Part shown: piece by piece, positions 23,268 to 31,639 of the stretch
Layout of the letters: each line of letters begins with the position of its first letter
How positions within the stretch are numbered: the first letter of the stretch is position 1
NCBI GenBank assembly: GCA_020633415.1
Contig: JACKDQ010000001.1
Span: 310,001 to 374,000 of the forward strand
DNA length: 64,000 nt
Reading direction: 5' to 3'
DNA from: Deltaproteobacteria bacterium
Lineage (GTDB): Bacteria > Myxococcota_A > Polyangia > GCA-2747355
The notes under the pieces: model-generated
What the model saw: the letters and a program-made list of their open reading frames with translations, nothing else
Databases searched by the model: none
Told to the model about the DNA's origin: nothing
Translations under genes and position numbers: made by a program

Positions 23268-25886
23268 ATGATCCCCGCGACGGAAACTCTGAGCGATCGC
23301 GCCACAGCCTGCAGTTTGCCAGAAGACCACGAGGCGCTGAGCGACGCTTTCGGCCGCCTCGGTACGGCTCCTGAGCGGCTTCGCGCTGCGGTGCTGGTCG
23401 GCTGGCGCAGCGAGTCTTTTTTGAGCGCGCTCTGCGCGAGCGCTCCGGCGATCGAGCATATCTTGCTGCTCGAGCCCGATGCGACGCGCCGTCGAGAGCT
23501 GCAAAGCTTGGCGGCGCGTTTGCCGGCGGCGCTGTTTGTGCCAGAGTGTGCGGCGCCGACGGAGATCTATTCTGTCGCGGCTTACCTAGCGATCGCCCGC
23601 TTTCTGATCGGTGTAAGGGTCGCTCCCAAAGATGTGCTGTTTGTGGTCGACCAAGCGACAGTCGCCGATCAAGGCGAAATCTACCAACCGCTGGCATTGG
23701 CAGTAAGCGACTTGCAGTGGTGCCATAGCGACGCCTTCATCCGACTGATCCACGGCGCGTCGCTGCTATCGAGCGGTCTGGTGATGCGCTGGGCGGAGTT
23801 TCTCGCCGATCACGGCGAACCGTTTCAGGCCTTGCGCATTTGGTCATTGCTCAGTGAAGACGAAAAGCGCTCATCAGCGATCGCTTCTCGCGCCTTAGCC
23901 TGCTGGGACACCGTGGGCTGTCCACGGTTGATGCGTCGCTGGATTCCACTGCTCCCCGAAAATGACGCTGGGCAGGCGACCCTTTCTGCCGACGTCGAGC
24001 GGGCGATCAGCGATGAGCGCGCACGAGAGCATCAGACGTTCAATCAGAACATGCGCTCGATCGCCAAGTATCGGCCGGCGCTGTTCGATCAGCTAAAAAA
24101 CTGTGCCGCAGACGCCGCCGCGCGTGCCGAACGCATTCACGTCGCGCTGCTTGCCGATGTGCCCTGGTTGGCTGCACCGGGCCAATCGTCGGTCCGACGC
24201 GGTGACTACACGATGCTCTTTCACATCGATGACGATGGCTCGATCGAGCTGATCAATCCGCTACGAGAGCAGTGGAAGACCCATCTTGAAGTCAAGGCGA
24301 TCGCTGGGACGGCACAGCAGAGTGTCGCGGTGGGTAGCATAGCTTGCCTGGCGGACGTCTTTAATCTCGCAGGCACGCTCTCTCGGACGAACTTGCCCAA
24401 CTGTATGTCGTCTGCCTATTTGTTCGAACGCGATCCTGCATTGCTGTTTGCGGTGCTGCGTGTCTTCGATCTGGACTGGGTTTGGAGCGACCAGCGCATC
24501 TCGCTGTTCGTCGGCGATGAGGGTGCGCGGCAGCTGGTCGAGACGTTTGCCGAGAATCCGCTGCTACCGCTGCCGTCGTTGGTGCGTGGGCTCGATCCGC
24601 AGTTGCTCGCTGAGTTGCGCGATGTCGCTAAGCGGCGCCAACAGCAGAGCGATGCGGCCTTCGAGCAGCTGGCGCGGAAATACGACGATTGTCGGAGGAA
24701 AGAGCTGCGAGAGGTGCTTGCTGGTGCGCGCAAACGCCCGCTGCGCGTGCTCCTGCCGACCTGTCTGTTTACCACCGTGCTGCAGTATGTGACGCGTGAT
24801 ATCGCAGCGGCATTTGCTGAATTGGGGCATGAGGTGCGGGTGGTGCAAGAGCGCACGCCGCACGAGCGCGTGCCTCGCGGCTATCTCGCTGGTGAGATCG
24901 TCGACTTCGACCCAGACCTGATCTTCATGATCGACGTACTGCGGCCGCACTTCGGTGGTGAAGTGCCGCCCGGGATTCCGGTGGTCTGCTGGATCCAGGA
25001 CGACTTGCCGCGGCTCAGCGAAACCTCGACCATCGAGAACCTCAGCGAGCTGGACTTCACCTACACGATCAACAGCGATGCGGTGGCGCGTTACCGGGCG
25101 CTGGGGTATCCCCATCTCGAGCTGCTTCCATTCGCGGCCAATACCGAGATCTACCGGCCCGCCGAGCGGCCGATCGAAGCGCGCGACGAGGTCGCCTACA
25201 TCACAAACCTGGTGATTCCCAAGGAGCCCGCTGCGATAGCCGGGCTGTTCGCCGAGCTCGAGCCGCTGTTCGAGGCGATGGACGAGGTGCCGTTGGTGCC
25301 TGAGCGTGTCGCGCCGGTGGTCGAGGCTGCCTGTAAGCGACTGCGACGCCAAGTCACCGCGGCGCAGCTCGCGGCTGTCTTGCCGGCGGCGACGATGCTG
25401 GCACGCAAGGTCGACCGCGTGCGCTACGCGGATTGGTTGCTCGACGCTGAGATCCCCTTGGCGCTCTACGGCCGTGGATGGAGCCAACTTCCGCGGTTCC
25501 GTGCCTATTCGCGCGGCATCGTCGAATCCGGCGCAGCATTGTGCGAGGCTTACCAGCGGAGCAAAGTTGTCTTGCACATCAACCGCGGGTTAAATTGCCA
25601 CATGCGCGTGTTTGAAGGGTTGTCCTCGGGAGGCTTTGTCTTGGCCCGTGCCGATGCGAGCGATCTGTTGCCGGGCGAGTTTGGCGATCGGATGGCGATC
25701 GGCAGCGAGATCGAAGTCTTTACTTCACGAGACGACTTGGTGAGGCTGGTTCGCCGAGCGTTCAGCGACGAGCGCTGGCGTCGCGGCGTTATCGAAGCGG
25801 GTCGTCAACGCGTGCTGCGCGACCACCGCTATCGAAGTCGGGTGCAGTCCGTGATCGGCGACCTTTGCGCAGCACTGGGGAGCTAG
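23268..25886 (+). CDS. Large CgeB/DUF3880-like glycosyltransferase
   Basis: This 872-aa protein has a C-terminal CgeB-like GT-B module from about residue 490. It begins LRVLLPTCLFTTVL and continues with PVVCWIQDDLP, LLPFAANTEIYRP and the donor-site segment VVLHINRGLNCHMRVFEG. The N-terminal 480 residues contain FNQNMRSIAKYRPALFDQL, which resembles the lead-in of Maf-type glycosyltransferases, so it could be a two-module transferase acting on a protein or lipid. A 130-residue helical insertion lies within the CgeB part. The ATG at 23268 directly follows AAAGG, a tight spacing, and no better start is seen. It is followed 8 bp later by the fourth radical SAM gene. Confidence 0.8.
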   Translation: MIPATETLSDRATACSLPEDHEALSDAFGRLGTAPERLRAAVLVGWRSESFLSALCASAPAIEHILLLEPDATRRRELQSLAARLPAALFVPECAAPTEIYSVAAYLAIARFLIGVRVAPKDVLFVVDQATVADQGEIYQPLALAVSDLQWCHSDAFIRLIHGASLLSSGLVMRWAEFLADHGEPFQALRIWSLLSEDEKRSSAIASRALACWDTVGCPRLMRRWIPLLPENDAGQATLSADVERAISDERAREHQTFNQNMRSIAKYRPALFDQLKNCAADAAARAERIHVALLADVPWLAAPGQSSVRRGDYTMLFHIDDDGSIELINPLREQWKTHLEVKAIAGTAQQSVAVGSIACLADVFNLAGTLSRTNLPNCMSSAYLFERDPALLFAVLRVFDLDWVWSDQRISLFVGDEGARQLVETFAENPLLPLPSLVRGLDPQLLAELRDVAKRRQQQSDAAFEQLARKYDDCRRKELREVLAGARKRPLRVLLPTCLFTTVLQYVTRDIAAAFAELGHEVRVVQERTPHERVPRGYLAGEIVDFDPDLIFMIDVLRPHFGGEVPPGIPVVCWIQDDLPRLSETSTIENLSELDFTYTINSDAVARYRALGYPHLELLPFAANTEIYRPAERPIEARDEVAYITNLVIPKEPAAIAGLFAELEPLFEAMDEVPLVPERVAPVVEAACKRLRRQVTAAQLAAVLPAATMLARKVDRVRYADWLLDAEIPLALYGRGWSQLPRFRAYSRGIVESGAALCEAYQRSKVVLHINRGLNCHMRVFEGLSSGGFVLARADASDLLPGEFGDRMAIGSEIEVFTSRDDLVRLVRRAFSDERWRRGVIEAGRQRVLRDHRYRSRVQSVIGDLCAALGS

Positions 25887-25894
25887 GTGGTATC

Positions 25895-27922
25895 ATGCCC
25901 CGCGTTTTCCTCGCAGACCTCTGTCACGGCGGCCACAACGTTAAGACCTTTCCGTATGGCATCGGTTCGATCGCTGCCTACGCGAAAGCTGAAATAGGCG
26001 ACCAACTGCAGATCGAGCTGTTTCGCTCGGCTGAGCAGCTTGCCGAGGCGGTGCTCACTCAGCCGCCCGACGTGGTGGGTTTTTCCAACTACACCTGGAA
26101 CGGTTGTCTGTCGCTACGTGTTGCCCAGCAGGTTGCGGATTTTTCGCCGAACACGGTGATCGTCTTCGGCGGGCCGAACTACCCACAGACCGCGGTCGAG
26201 CGTCGGGCCTTCTTGTCGAGCAACCGACAGATCGACTTCTACCTGCCCAAGGAAGGCGAGAAGTCCTTTTGTGCACTGCTTTCGACGCTGGCCGCAGCTG
26301 CTTTCGACGCCAACGGCTTGCGCGCGAGCGGGCGGGAGTTGATCGGTACGGACTATCTGCGCGGTGAGACGCTGATTTCTGGTGCGCTGGCTGAGAAGAT
26401 CGCCGATCTCGACAGCCTGCCGTCTCCTTATCTCAGCGGCATCTTCGACCACTTCTTCGAGCAGGGCTATGCGCCATTGATGCAGTTTCGTCGAGGCTGT
26501 CCGTTTTCCTGTTCGTTCTGTGACGAGGGTCAGGACTACTTCAGCAAGCTGGGACAGGGCAGCAATGCGCGCTTCATCGATGAGCTGATCTATATCGCCG
26601 AGCGCGTCAAAGGCGATCCAACGCTGTACTTAGCTGACGCGAATTTCGGCATGTACCCAGCGGATGTCGAGCTCTGCGGCCAGATCGCCGAGGTGCGCGA
26701 CCGCCTAGGTTGGCCGAACATGGTCAACGCGTCGACGGGTAAGGCCCATCCGCAGCGCGTGCTCGCGGCCGCAGAGGCCGCGCGAGGAATCCTACGGTTT
26801 GGCGCTTCGCTGCAGTCGACCGACGCCGAGGTGCTGGCCAACATCAAGCGTCGCAATATTTCCACGGAGACCTTGCTCGAGATCGCTGGTCAATCGCAGA
26901 GCCAAGGCAGTACCTCGTTTTCCGAGCTGATCCTCAATCTCCCGGGCGACAGCGTCGAGGCTCACCTGACGTCGATCGAGACCGTGGTTAACGCCGGAAT
27001 CACGCGGATCCAGATGTATCCGCTGCTGCTGCTGCGCGGCACGCTGCTCGACAGTGCCGAGGCGCGAGAGCGCTTCGGCATGCAGACCAAATATCGCATT
27101 TTGCCGCGCTGCTTTGGTGAGTATCGCTTTGGCGAGCGGCCCTATACCTGCGGCGAGATCTCGGAGATCGTGGTCGCCTCGAACACGATGAGCTTCGATG
27201 ACTATCTTTACTGCAAAGAATTTCAGCTGACCGTCGAGCTGTTTTACAACGACGCGTATTTCGCCGAAGTGCGCGGGCTATTGCAGCATCTCGGTGTTTC
27301 AATGTTCGATTTTGTTCGTGCCTGTCACGATCTCAAAGAGCACTTTCCCAGCGAGCTGGCGCAGCTCTATGCCGGCTTTCGCCAATCGGCCTGCGACGAG
27401 CTGTGGGACTCGGCAGAGGAGCTGCAGCGATTCATCAGCGACCCGCAGAATCTCACCGAGTACGCTCGTGTTGAGCACCGCAACAGTCTAGCGACCAATC
27501 GCGCGATCGGCATCATGACCTGCGCCGGGGCATTGCACCAAGTTGCGCGCCGCAGCTTGCGCCGCTGCCTCGAGCAGAGCGGACAAGGCGATCCGCTGGT
27601 GCTGCAGTACGCCGAGGAACTGTTGCAGTTTAGCCTGTTGGCCAAGCGCGATTTGCTGCAGCCGACAAGCGTCTACGATGCGACTTTCAATTTTGATTTG
27701 AAGCGCGGCAGTGATCACGGATTCGCCGTCGATCCGCGCAGCTTGCGCTTGGAGCAGCCCAAAGCGATGCGCTTTTGGCACGAGCGGGAAACCGCAGAGC
27801 GTATCGATCGGCTGTACGGCGCTTACGACGATCCGATCATGGGAATGCGAAACGTCCTCTATCATTCGATGGTCGAGACGACCAGCTCGTTTTTCCGACG
27901 CTCCGACTATCTCAGCGCCTAG
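25895..27922 (+). CDS. Radical SAM protein, B12-binding class, with long C-terminal domain
   Basis: The 675-aa enzyme has an N-terminal cobalamin-type Rossmann domain (VFLADLCHGGHN to about residue 110, no DxHxxG), then the cluster motif CPFSCSFC (C202, C206, C209). The C-terminal extension of about 250 residues is helical, with NLTEYARVEHRNSLATNRAI. SASTGKAH-like and ELILNLPGDS strands match the class. ATG 25895 has AGGTGG upstream. It sits between two glycosyltransferase genes, so it may act on the acceptor or a lipid-linked intermediate. This is inference from position only. Confidence 0.85.
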   Translation: MPRVFLADLCHGGHNVKTFPYGIGSIAAYAKAEIGDQLQIELFRSAEQLAEAVLTQPPDVVGFSNYTWNGCLSLRVAQQVADFSPNTVIVFGGPNYPQTAVERRAFLSSNRQIDFYLPKEGEKSFCALLSTLAAAAFDANGLRASGRELIGTDYLRGETLISGALAEKIADLDSLPSPYLSGIFDHFFEQGYAPLMQFRRGCPFSCSFCDEGQDYFSKLGQGSNARFIDELIYIAERVKGDPTLYLADANFGMYPADVELCGQIAEVRDRLGWPNMVNASTGKAHPQRVLAAAEAARGILRFGASLQSTDAEVLANIKRRNISTETLLEIAGQSQSQGSTSFSELILNLPGDSVEAHLTSIETVVNAGITRIQMYPLLLLRGTLLDSAEARERFGMQTKYRILPRCFGEYRFGERPYTCGEISEIVVASNTMSFDDYLYCKEFQLTVELFYNDAYFAEVRGLLQHLGVSMFDFVRACHDLKEHFPSELAQLYAGFRQSACDELWDSAEELQRFISDPQNLTEYARVEHRNSLATNRAIGIMTCAGALHQVARRSLRRCLEQSGQGDPLVLQYAEELLQFSLLAKRDLLQPTSVYDATFNFDLKRGSDHGFAVDPRSLRLEQPKAMRFWHERETAERIDRLYGAYDDPIMGMRNVLYHSMVETTSSFFRRSDYLSA

Positions 27923-27932
27923 CGGGTCTTCG

Positions 27933-28964
27933 ATGAGCGAGCTCACGGTCGTCATTCCCACCCACAATCGCGTCGAGGTGCTGGGCGACTGTCTAAGGGC
28001 GGTGGCCGCAGCGACGCCTGACGGCGAAACGATCGAGGTCGTTGTGGTCGATGACGGATCGACGGATCAGACGCGTCAGCTGTTGGCTAAGGCCTACCCG
28101 CAGGTGCGCGTGCTGCACTTTGAGCACGCTCGTGGACCCGCCGCGGCGAGAAACGCTGGCATCGCCGCTGCGGATGGTCCGTGGTGTTTGATCATCAACG
28201 ACGACACGATTCTCGATTCCGCAGCGCTTGGCGTGTTCTTGGCCTATCGGCGAGGTCTTGCGCGGCGTGAGGTCTCGGTGATCGGCAACATCGCACCTTG
28301 GCCTGAGCAGATAACGGCCTTCGAGCATTGGTGTTCCCACGGTGGATCGCAATTCACGCACGCGCGGATTCCGCCGGAACGGTACGAGGATGCGGGCGAG
28401 GATCAGTTCGTCACGAGCAACATCCTCGTCGAGCGTGATCTGCTCTTGGCTCATCCTTTCGATGAGAGCTTCCGCTACGCGCGCTACGAAGATCGCGAGC
28501 TCGGCTATCGGCTGGCCCGACGCAGCGGGCACCGCATCCACTATCTTCCGGCGGCGCGCTCCTATCACTGCCACCGGCTTGGTTTTGCTGAATGGCTGGG
28601 CAAGTGGAAGACGTTTGGTGCGGCAGCGATCCACTTTGCCTCGCTCTATCCTGAGGACACAGAGCTACGGCGTGCACTTTCGATCGAGCGCGCCGAGCGG
28701 ACGGAATCCTTTTCGTTCGCAGCCCTGCTCCAGCAGGTTTCGCTGCTCAACGACAATCATCAGCGGTACTTTGCCGTGCTCGAGGATGATGATCAGCCAA
28801 TTCAGCCGAAGATCGAGCAGGCGTTTCGCGCGTTGCAGGAGTTCGCGCGCCTAACCTACTTGCGTGAGCTGCTCGGACTGAGCGCTCGCGTTGATCCGCA
28901 GTCGGGCTCAACCGATCGACAAGCGCTGGGGCGAATTCGTGCGGCGCTAAAGCCCGAGGTTTGA
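27933..28964 (+). CDS. Glycosyltransferase family 2
   Basis: The 343-aa GT-A enzyme starts with TVVIPTHNRVEVLGDCLRA and has VVVDDGSTDQT. The DxD equivalent is IINDDTI, and the later acceptor-site acidic residues are in RYEDRELGYRLARRSGHRI (ED motif). A helical C-terminus of about 120 residues follows. It probably transfers one sugar of the cluster product at the inner membrane. The ATG at 27933 lies 10 bp after the radical SAM stop, in a different frame from a longer ORF that begins at 27711. A bidirectional hairpin overlaps its 3' end. Confidence 0.92.
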   Translation: MSELTVVIPTHNRVEVLGDCLRAVAAATPDGETIEVVVVDDGSTDQTRQLLAKAYPQVRVLHFEHARGPAAARNAGIAAADGPWCLIINDDTILDSAALGVFLAYRRGLARREVSVIGNIAPWPEQITAFEHWCSHGGSQFTHARIPPERYEDAGEDQFVTSNILVERDLLLAHPFDESFRYARYEDRELGYRLARRSGHRIHYLPAARSYHCHRLGFAEWLGKWKTFGAAAIHFASLYPEDTELRRALSIERAERTESFSFAALLQQVSLLNDNHQRYFAVLEDDDQPIQPKIEQAFRALQEFARLTYLRELLGLSARVDPQSGSTDRQALGRIRAALKPEV

Positions 28965-28973
28965 ACCGGGCTT
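28950..28973. terminator. Bidirectional hairpin between convergent genes
   Basis: AAGCCC pairs with GGGCTT and, inside, GGTT with AACC. It spans the TGA of the GT2 gene and precedes the end of the convergent SDR gene by a few bases. There is no long U-tract. Confidence 0.45.
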
Positions 28974-28978
28974 GTTGC

Positions 28979-29668
28979 TCACTCGGCTTGTGTTGGCAGC
29001 AACACCAGATCGTGGACTTCGACCGTCGTCGGTGCCTGTAGCGCAAAGAGCACGCTGCGCGCGACGTCTTGCGGTCTCAGGGCGTGCTCGGCTGGTCGGC
29101 GAAGGATCGGTGTGTTGACCACACCGGGCTCGATCAACGAGACACGGATGCCACTACCGCTGAGCTCTTCCCGCAGGTTGTAGGCGAGCGCGTTTGCCGC
29201 CCACTTGCTGACGCTATACATCGATCCGGAAACGACGCGCCTGCCGGCGGTCGAGCCGGTGATGACGATCTGCCCTTTGCTGTGGCGCAGGTGCGGCAGC
29301 GCCTTTTGAATCGTCGTCGCCAAGCCAATGACGTTGGTGTTTAGTAGCTCGCGCCAGTTGGCGATGTCGCCTGAGGCGAAGCCGCCTGGTCGACCGCCGA
29401 TGCCAGCGTTGGCGAAAAGCGCATCGATCGTTCCGAAGTGTGTGACGGTGTTAGCGACGAAGTGCTCGACGCTCGCCTCAGATCGAACATCGCACTCGTC
29501 GGCAAAGACGCGGAGCTCCCCGCCCAGCTCATCGCGCAACGCGATCAGTGGTTCGATCGAGCGAGCGGCAAGCGCGAGGCGAAAGCCCGCGGCAGCAGCG
29601 AGCCGAGCGGTGGCGGCGCCGATGCCACTCGAACCACCGGTTATCAAGAGCACTCGGTTGCTGACCAT
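28979..29668 (-). CDS. Short-chain dehydrogenase/reductase
   Basis: The classical SDR (about 229 aa) has LLITGGSSGIGAATARLA, the NAG motif in ALFANAGIGG, the catalytic serine in IVITGSTAG and YxxxK in MYSVSKWAANALAYNL. EPGVVNTP is the typical loop after the active site. It would oxidise or reduce an alcohol using NAD(P). The start could be ATG 29668 or GTG 29677. It is convergent to the glycosyltransferase gene and may or may not belong to the sugar cluster. Confidence 0.9.
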   Translation of the reverse strand: MVSNRVLLITGGSSGIGAATARLAAAAGFRLALAARSIEPLIALRDELGGELRVFADECDVRSEASVEHFVANTVTHFGTIDALFANAGIGGRPGGFASGDIANWRELLNTNVIGLATTIQKALPHLRHSKGQIVITGSTAGRRVVSGSMYSVSKWAANALAYNLREELSGSGIRVSLIEPGVVNTPILRRPAEHALRPQDVARSVLFALQAPTTVEVHDLVLLPTQAE

Positions 29669-29720
29669 ACCTTGCACATATCATGGTAGCGTCAGGCTAT
29701 CAATGCTTCGTGCTGACAGG

Positions 29721-30578
29721 TCAGCGCTTGGCGCAGAGGGCTGTGGCCGTGATCGTCAATGGTTCGGCCGTGAAGGCGTAGGTGCAACGGGTTGCGTCGG
29801 CGCCCAAAAAGATGCCGATCAGCGTCGCAGCGGAGGGGTTGTCGGTTGCGCAGCCGCCGCCGATGTGGACCGTGTTGCTCGGGCAGATCGGTGTAGTGAC
29901 GAAAGTCGGGCCGCTACTGCTGCTATCGACAGGCAGCGTTTCGCTGAGCACGTGGACGGCGAGCGAGCTACAGATGACCGCGACTAGGGCTACGGGCGCG
30001 TTGTCCTGACAGGCGCAGCGCCAGCCGGTGAGCTTGTCTAGCGGTTCGCTGGTCGCCAGTGCGGTGTCACAAGAGCAGCCGCCAGCGATCGCCCGTTGGT
30101 CGGCTGGGCAGGATATCGTCGCGGCGCGGCGTATGTTGTTGGCGACGGAGCGACTGGTAGTCAGACAGAGCGTCGAGAGGAAGTTCTTGTTGCCCGTACA
30201 CTGAACTTGCCAGCTGTTGGTTAGGGAAGGCAGGGTTTCGCGCAAACGCGACGGGTTGCAGTCGATCGTTGCTGCGACGGCGATCTCGTTCGGCTCACAG
30301 CCCAGGCCGCTGCGTTGCTCTAGTTTGCCGGCAAACGGCACAAGCGAGATATCGGTAGCTCCAACGTCGCGCGGCCCATCGCTCGGCGATCTGAGGTCGG
30401 CGATGCTCAGATCGAGGCCGGCGTCGAGCGAGATACACTGGCCCGCGATGCAATGCTGATCTGGACGGCTCGGATCGGCACAGCACCAACGATCGCTCGG
30501 GTTGTCGCGCGACCAGCACCCGACCAGTAGCGTGAGCAGCGCTCCTGAGAGCAAACTCATGCGGTGTTGCCAGGTCAC
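29721..30578 (-). CDS. Cysteine-rich lipoprotein
   Basis: The 285-aa precursor has a lipobox ALLTLLVGC and an Asp/Ser-rich linker. Three loosely repeated cysteine-containing segments follow (GCEPNEIAVAATIDC, SCPADQRAIAGGCSC, CPSNTVHIGGGC), each resembling the CPxxxxxxGGGC style of myxobacterial outer-membrane lipoproteins. The GTG start overlaps the TAG of the TPR gene (TAGTG), so it is the third gene of a kinase-TPR-lipoprotein operon. No enzymatic motif is visible. Confidence 0.8.
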   Translation of the reverse strand: MTWQHRMSLLSGALLTLLVGCWSRDNPSDRWCCADPSRPDQHCIAGQCISLDAGLDLSIADLRSPSDGPRDVGATDISLVPFAGKLEQRSGLGCEPNEIAVAATIDCNPSRLRETLPSLTNSWQVQCTGNKNFLSTLCLTTSRSVANNIRRAATISCPADQRAIAGGCSCDTALATSEPLDKLTGWRCACQDNAPVALVAVICSSLAVHVLSETLPVDSSSSGPTFVTTPICPSNTVHIGGGCATDNPSAATLIGIFLGADATRCTYAFTAEPLTITATALCAKR

Positions 30579-31639
30579 TAGAACGCTCTATCGTATGAGA
30601 GCAGCAGTCCATCGCCGATCGGTGCGAGGCCCAGCCACTGCGACTTTTCGGTGCTGCGTCGCTCGGGACTCTTTCGCAGGCTAAGGTACAGTGCACTGCC
30701 CAGTGTCAGCGCCGTCGCGCCGAGCATCAGATGACCGGCGATCACCCAGCGTCGCGCGGCAACGACATCTTGCCAGTGCCGATCGATCTCACTTTGCAGC
30801 ACTGCTTCGCTATAGCGCCGATGGGCGCGTTGGCCGGAGATGCCACCGATGAGGTAGCAGGCCGTCGTCGCCGCGGCGCCTGCTGCCGAGGCGACAAATA
30901 ACACGCGGCTCGCGTTCCAGCGAGTGGTTGGCTGGGGGGCGGCCGCAAGCAGGGGCGATGGTTTGGGTGCGACTTGAGCTGGCGGGCTGGTTGGTATTGC
31001 AGGCGCGCTCGGGGGCGCCGTGGCGGTGCGCGGTGGTGGCGGGGCTTTTCGAGCGGCGTGCTCGGCCGTCAGGCTGAGTCTGCGTGTTTCCCGTGCTGCG
31101 ATGCGGATCGTGATTGGCTTGGCTGCGCCGAGGCGCAACTGTCGTGAGCCGGCGCTGACAAGGAACGATCGCTTACCTTGGCAAGCGCCTCGTGATCGAC
31201 CATCGATCAACAGCTCTTGTCGCGCGCCGCAATCGAGTGTCAATGTCGCGACGTGCTCTCGCATCAACTCGTGCCGCTTGGCTTGCGCGCGCGCGAGTAC
31301 CGTCGGTGAAGCGCGAAGCCGCCTTCCTGCGCTGATGAATCGCTCGAGCGCCTCGGCCGCCTCGCCATAGCGCCTCAGCGCCACGAGCGTCTGGCTGATG
31401 TTCAACTGCAGCTTGTAGCTCGGATAGATCGAAAACGCCTGGCGGTAGGCCAGCAACGCCTGAACGAAGTCGCCAGCGTCATGGGCTGTGTTACCGCGCT
31501 TGAGCAGAGCGCTGGCCCGTTGGCGGCTGCTCTCCTTGTCAGCTGGTGGCGATGGAAACGAGGCGCTCGGCCAAAAGGTCAGCGTGAGAAACAACAGCGC
31601 AGCGGTCTGCAGGGCCAGCAGGCGACTAGAGGCTCTCAT
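30578..31639 (-). CDS. Exported TPR protein with C-terminal membrane segments
   Basis: This 353-aa protein has an N-terminal hydrophobic segment (LLALQTAALLFLTLTFWPSA). TPR-like helices follow (ALLKRGNTAHDAGDFVQALLAYRQAF), then a PEGA-like beta region (CGARQELLIDGRSRG). After a Pro-rich linker there are two C-terminal membrane helices (VLFVASAAGAAATTACYLIG and VIAGHLMLGATALTLGSALY). Such proteins commonly accompany Ser/Thr kinases in Myxococcota and may be partners or substrates. It overlaps the kinase gene by 14 bp and the lipoprotein gene by 1 bp. Confidence 0.75.
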   Translation of the reverse strand: MRASSRLLALQTAALLFLTLTFWPSASFPSPPADKESSRQRASALLKRGNTAHDAGDFVQALLAYRQAFSIYPSYKLQLNISQTLVALRRYGEAAEALERFISAGRRLRASPTVLARAQAKRHELMREHVATLTLDCGARQELLIDGRSRGACQGKRSFLVSAGSRQLRLGAAKPITIRIAARETRRLSLTAEHAARKAPPPPRTATAPPSAPAIPTSPPAQVAPKPSPLLAAAPQPTTRWNASRVLFVASAAGAAATTACYLIGGISGQRAHRRYSEAVLQSEIDRHWQDVVAARRWVIAGHLMLGATALTLGSALYLSLRKSPERRSTEKSQWLGLAPIGDGLLLSYDRAF

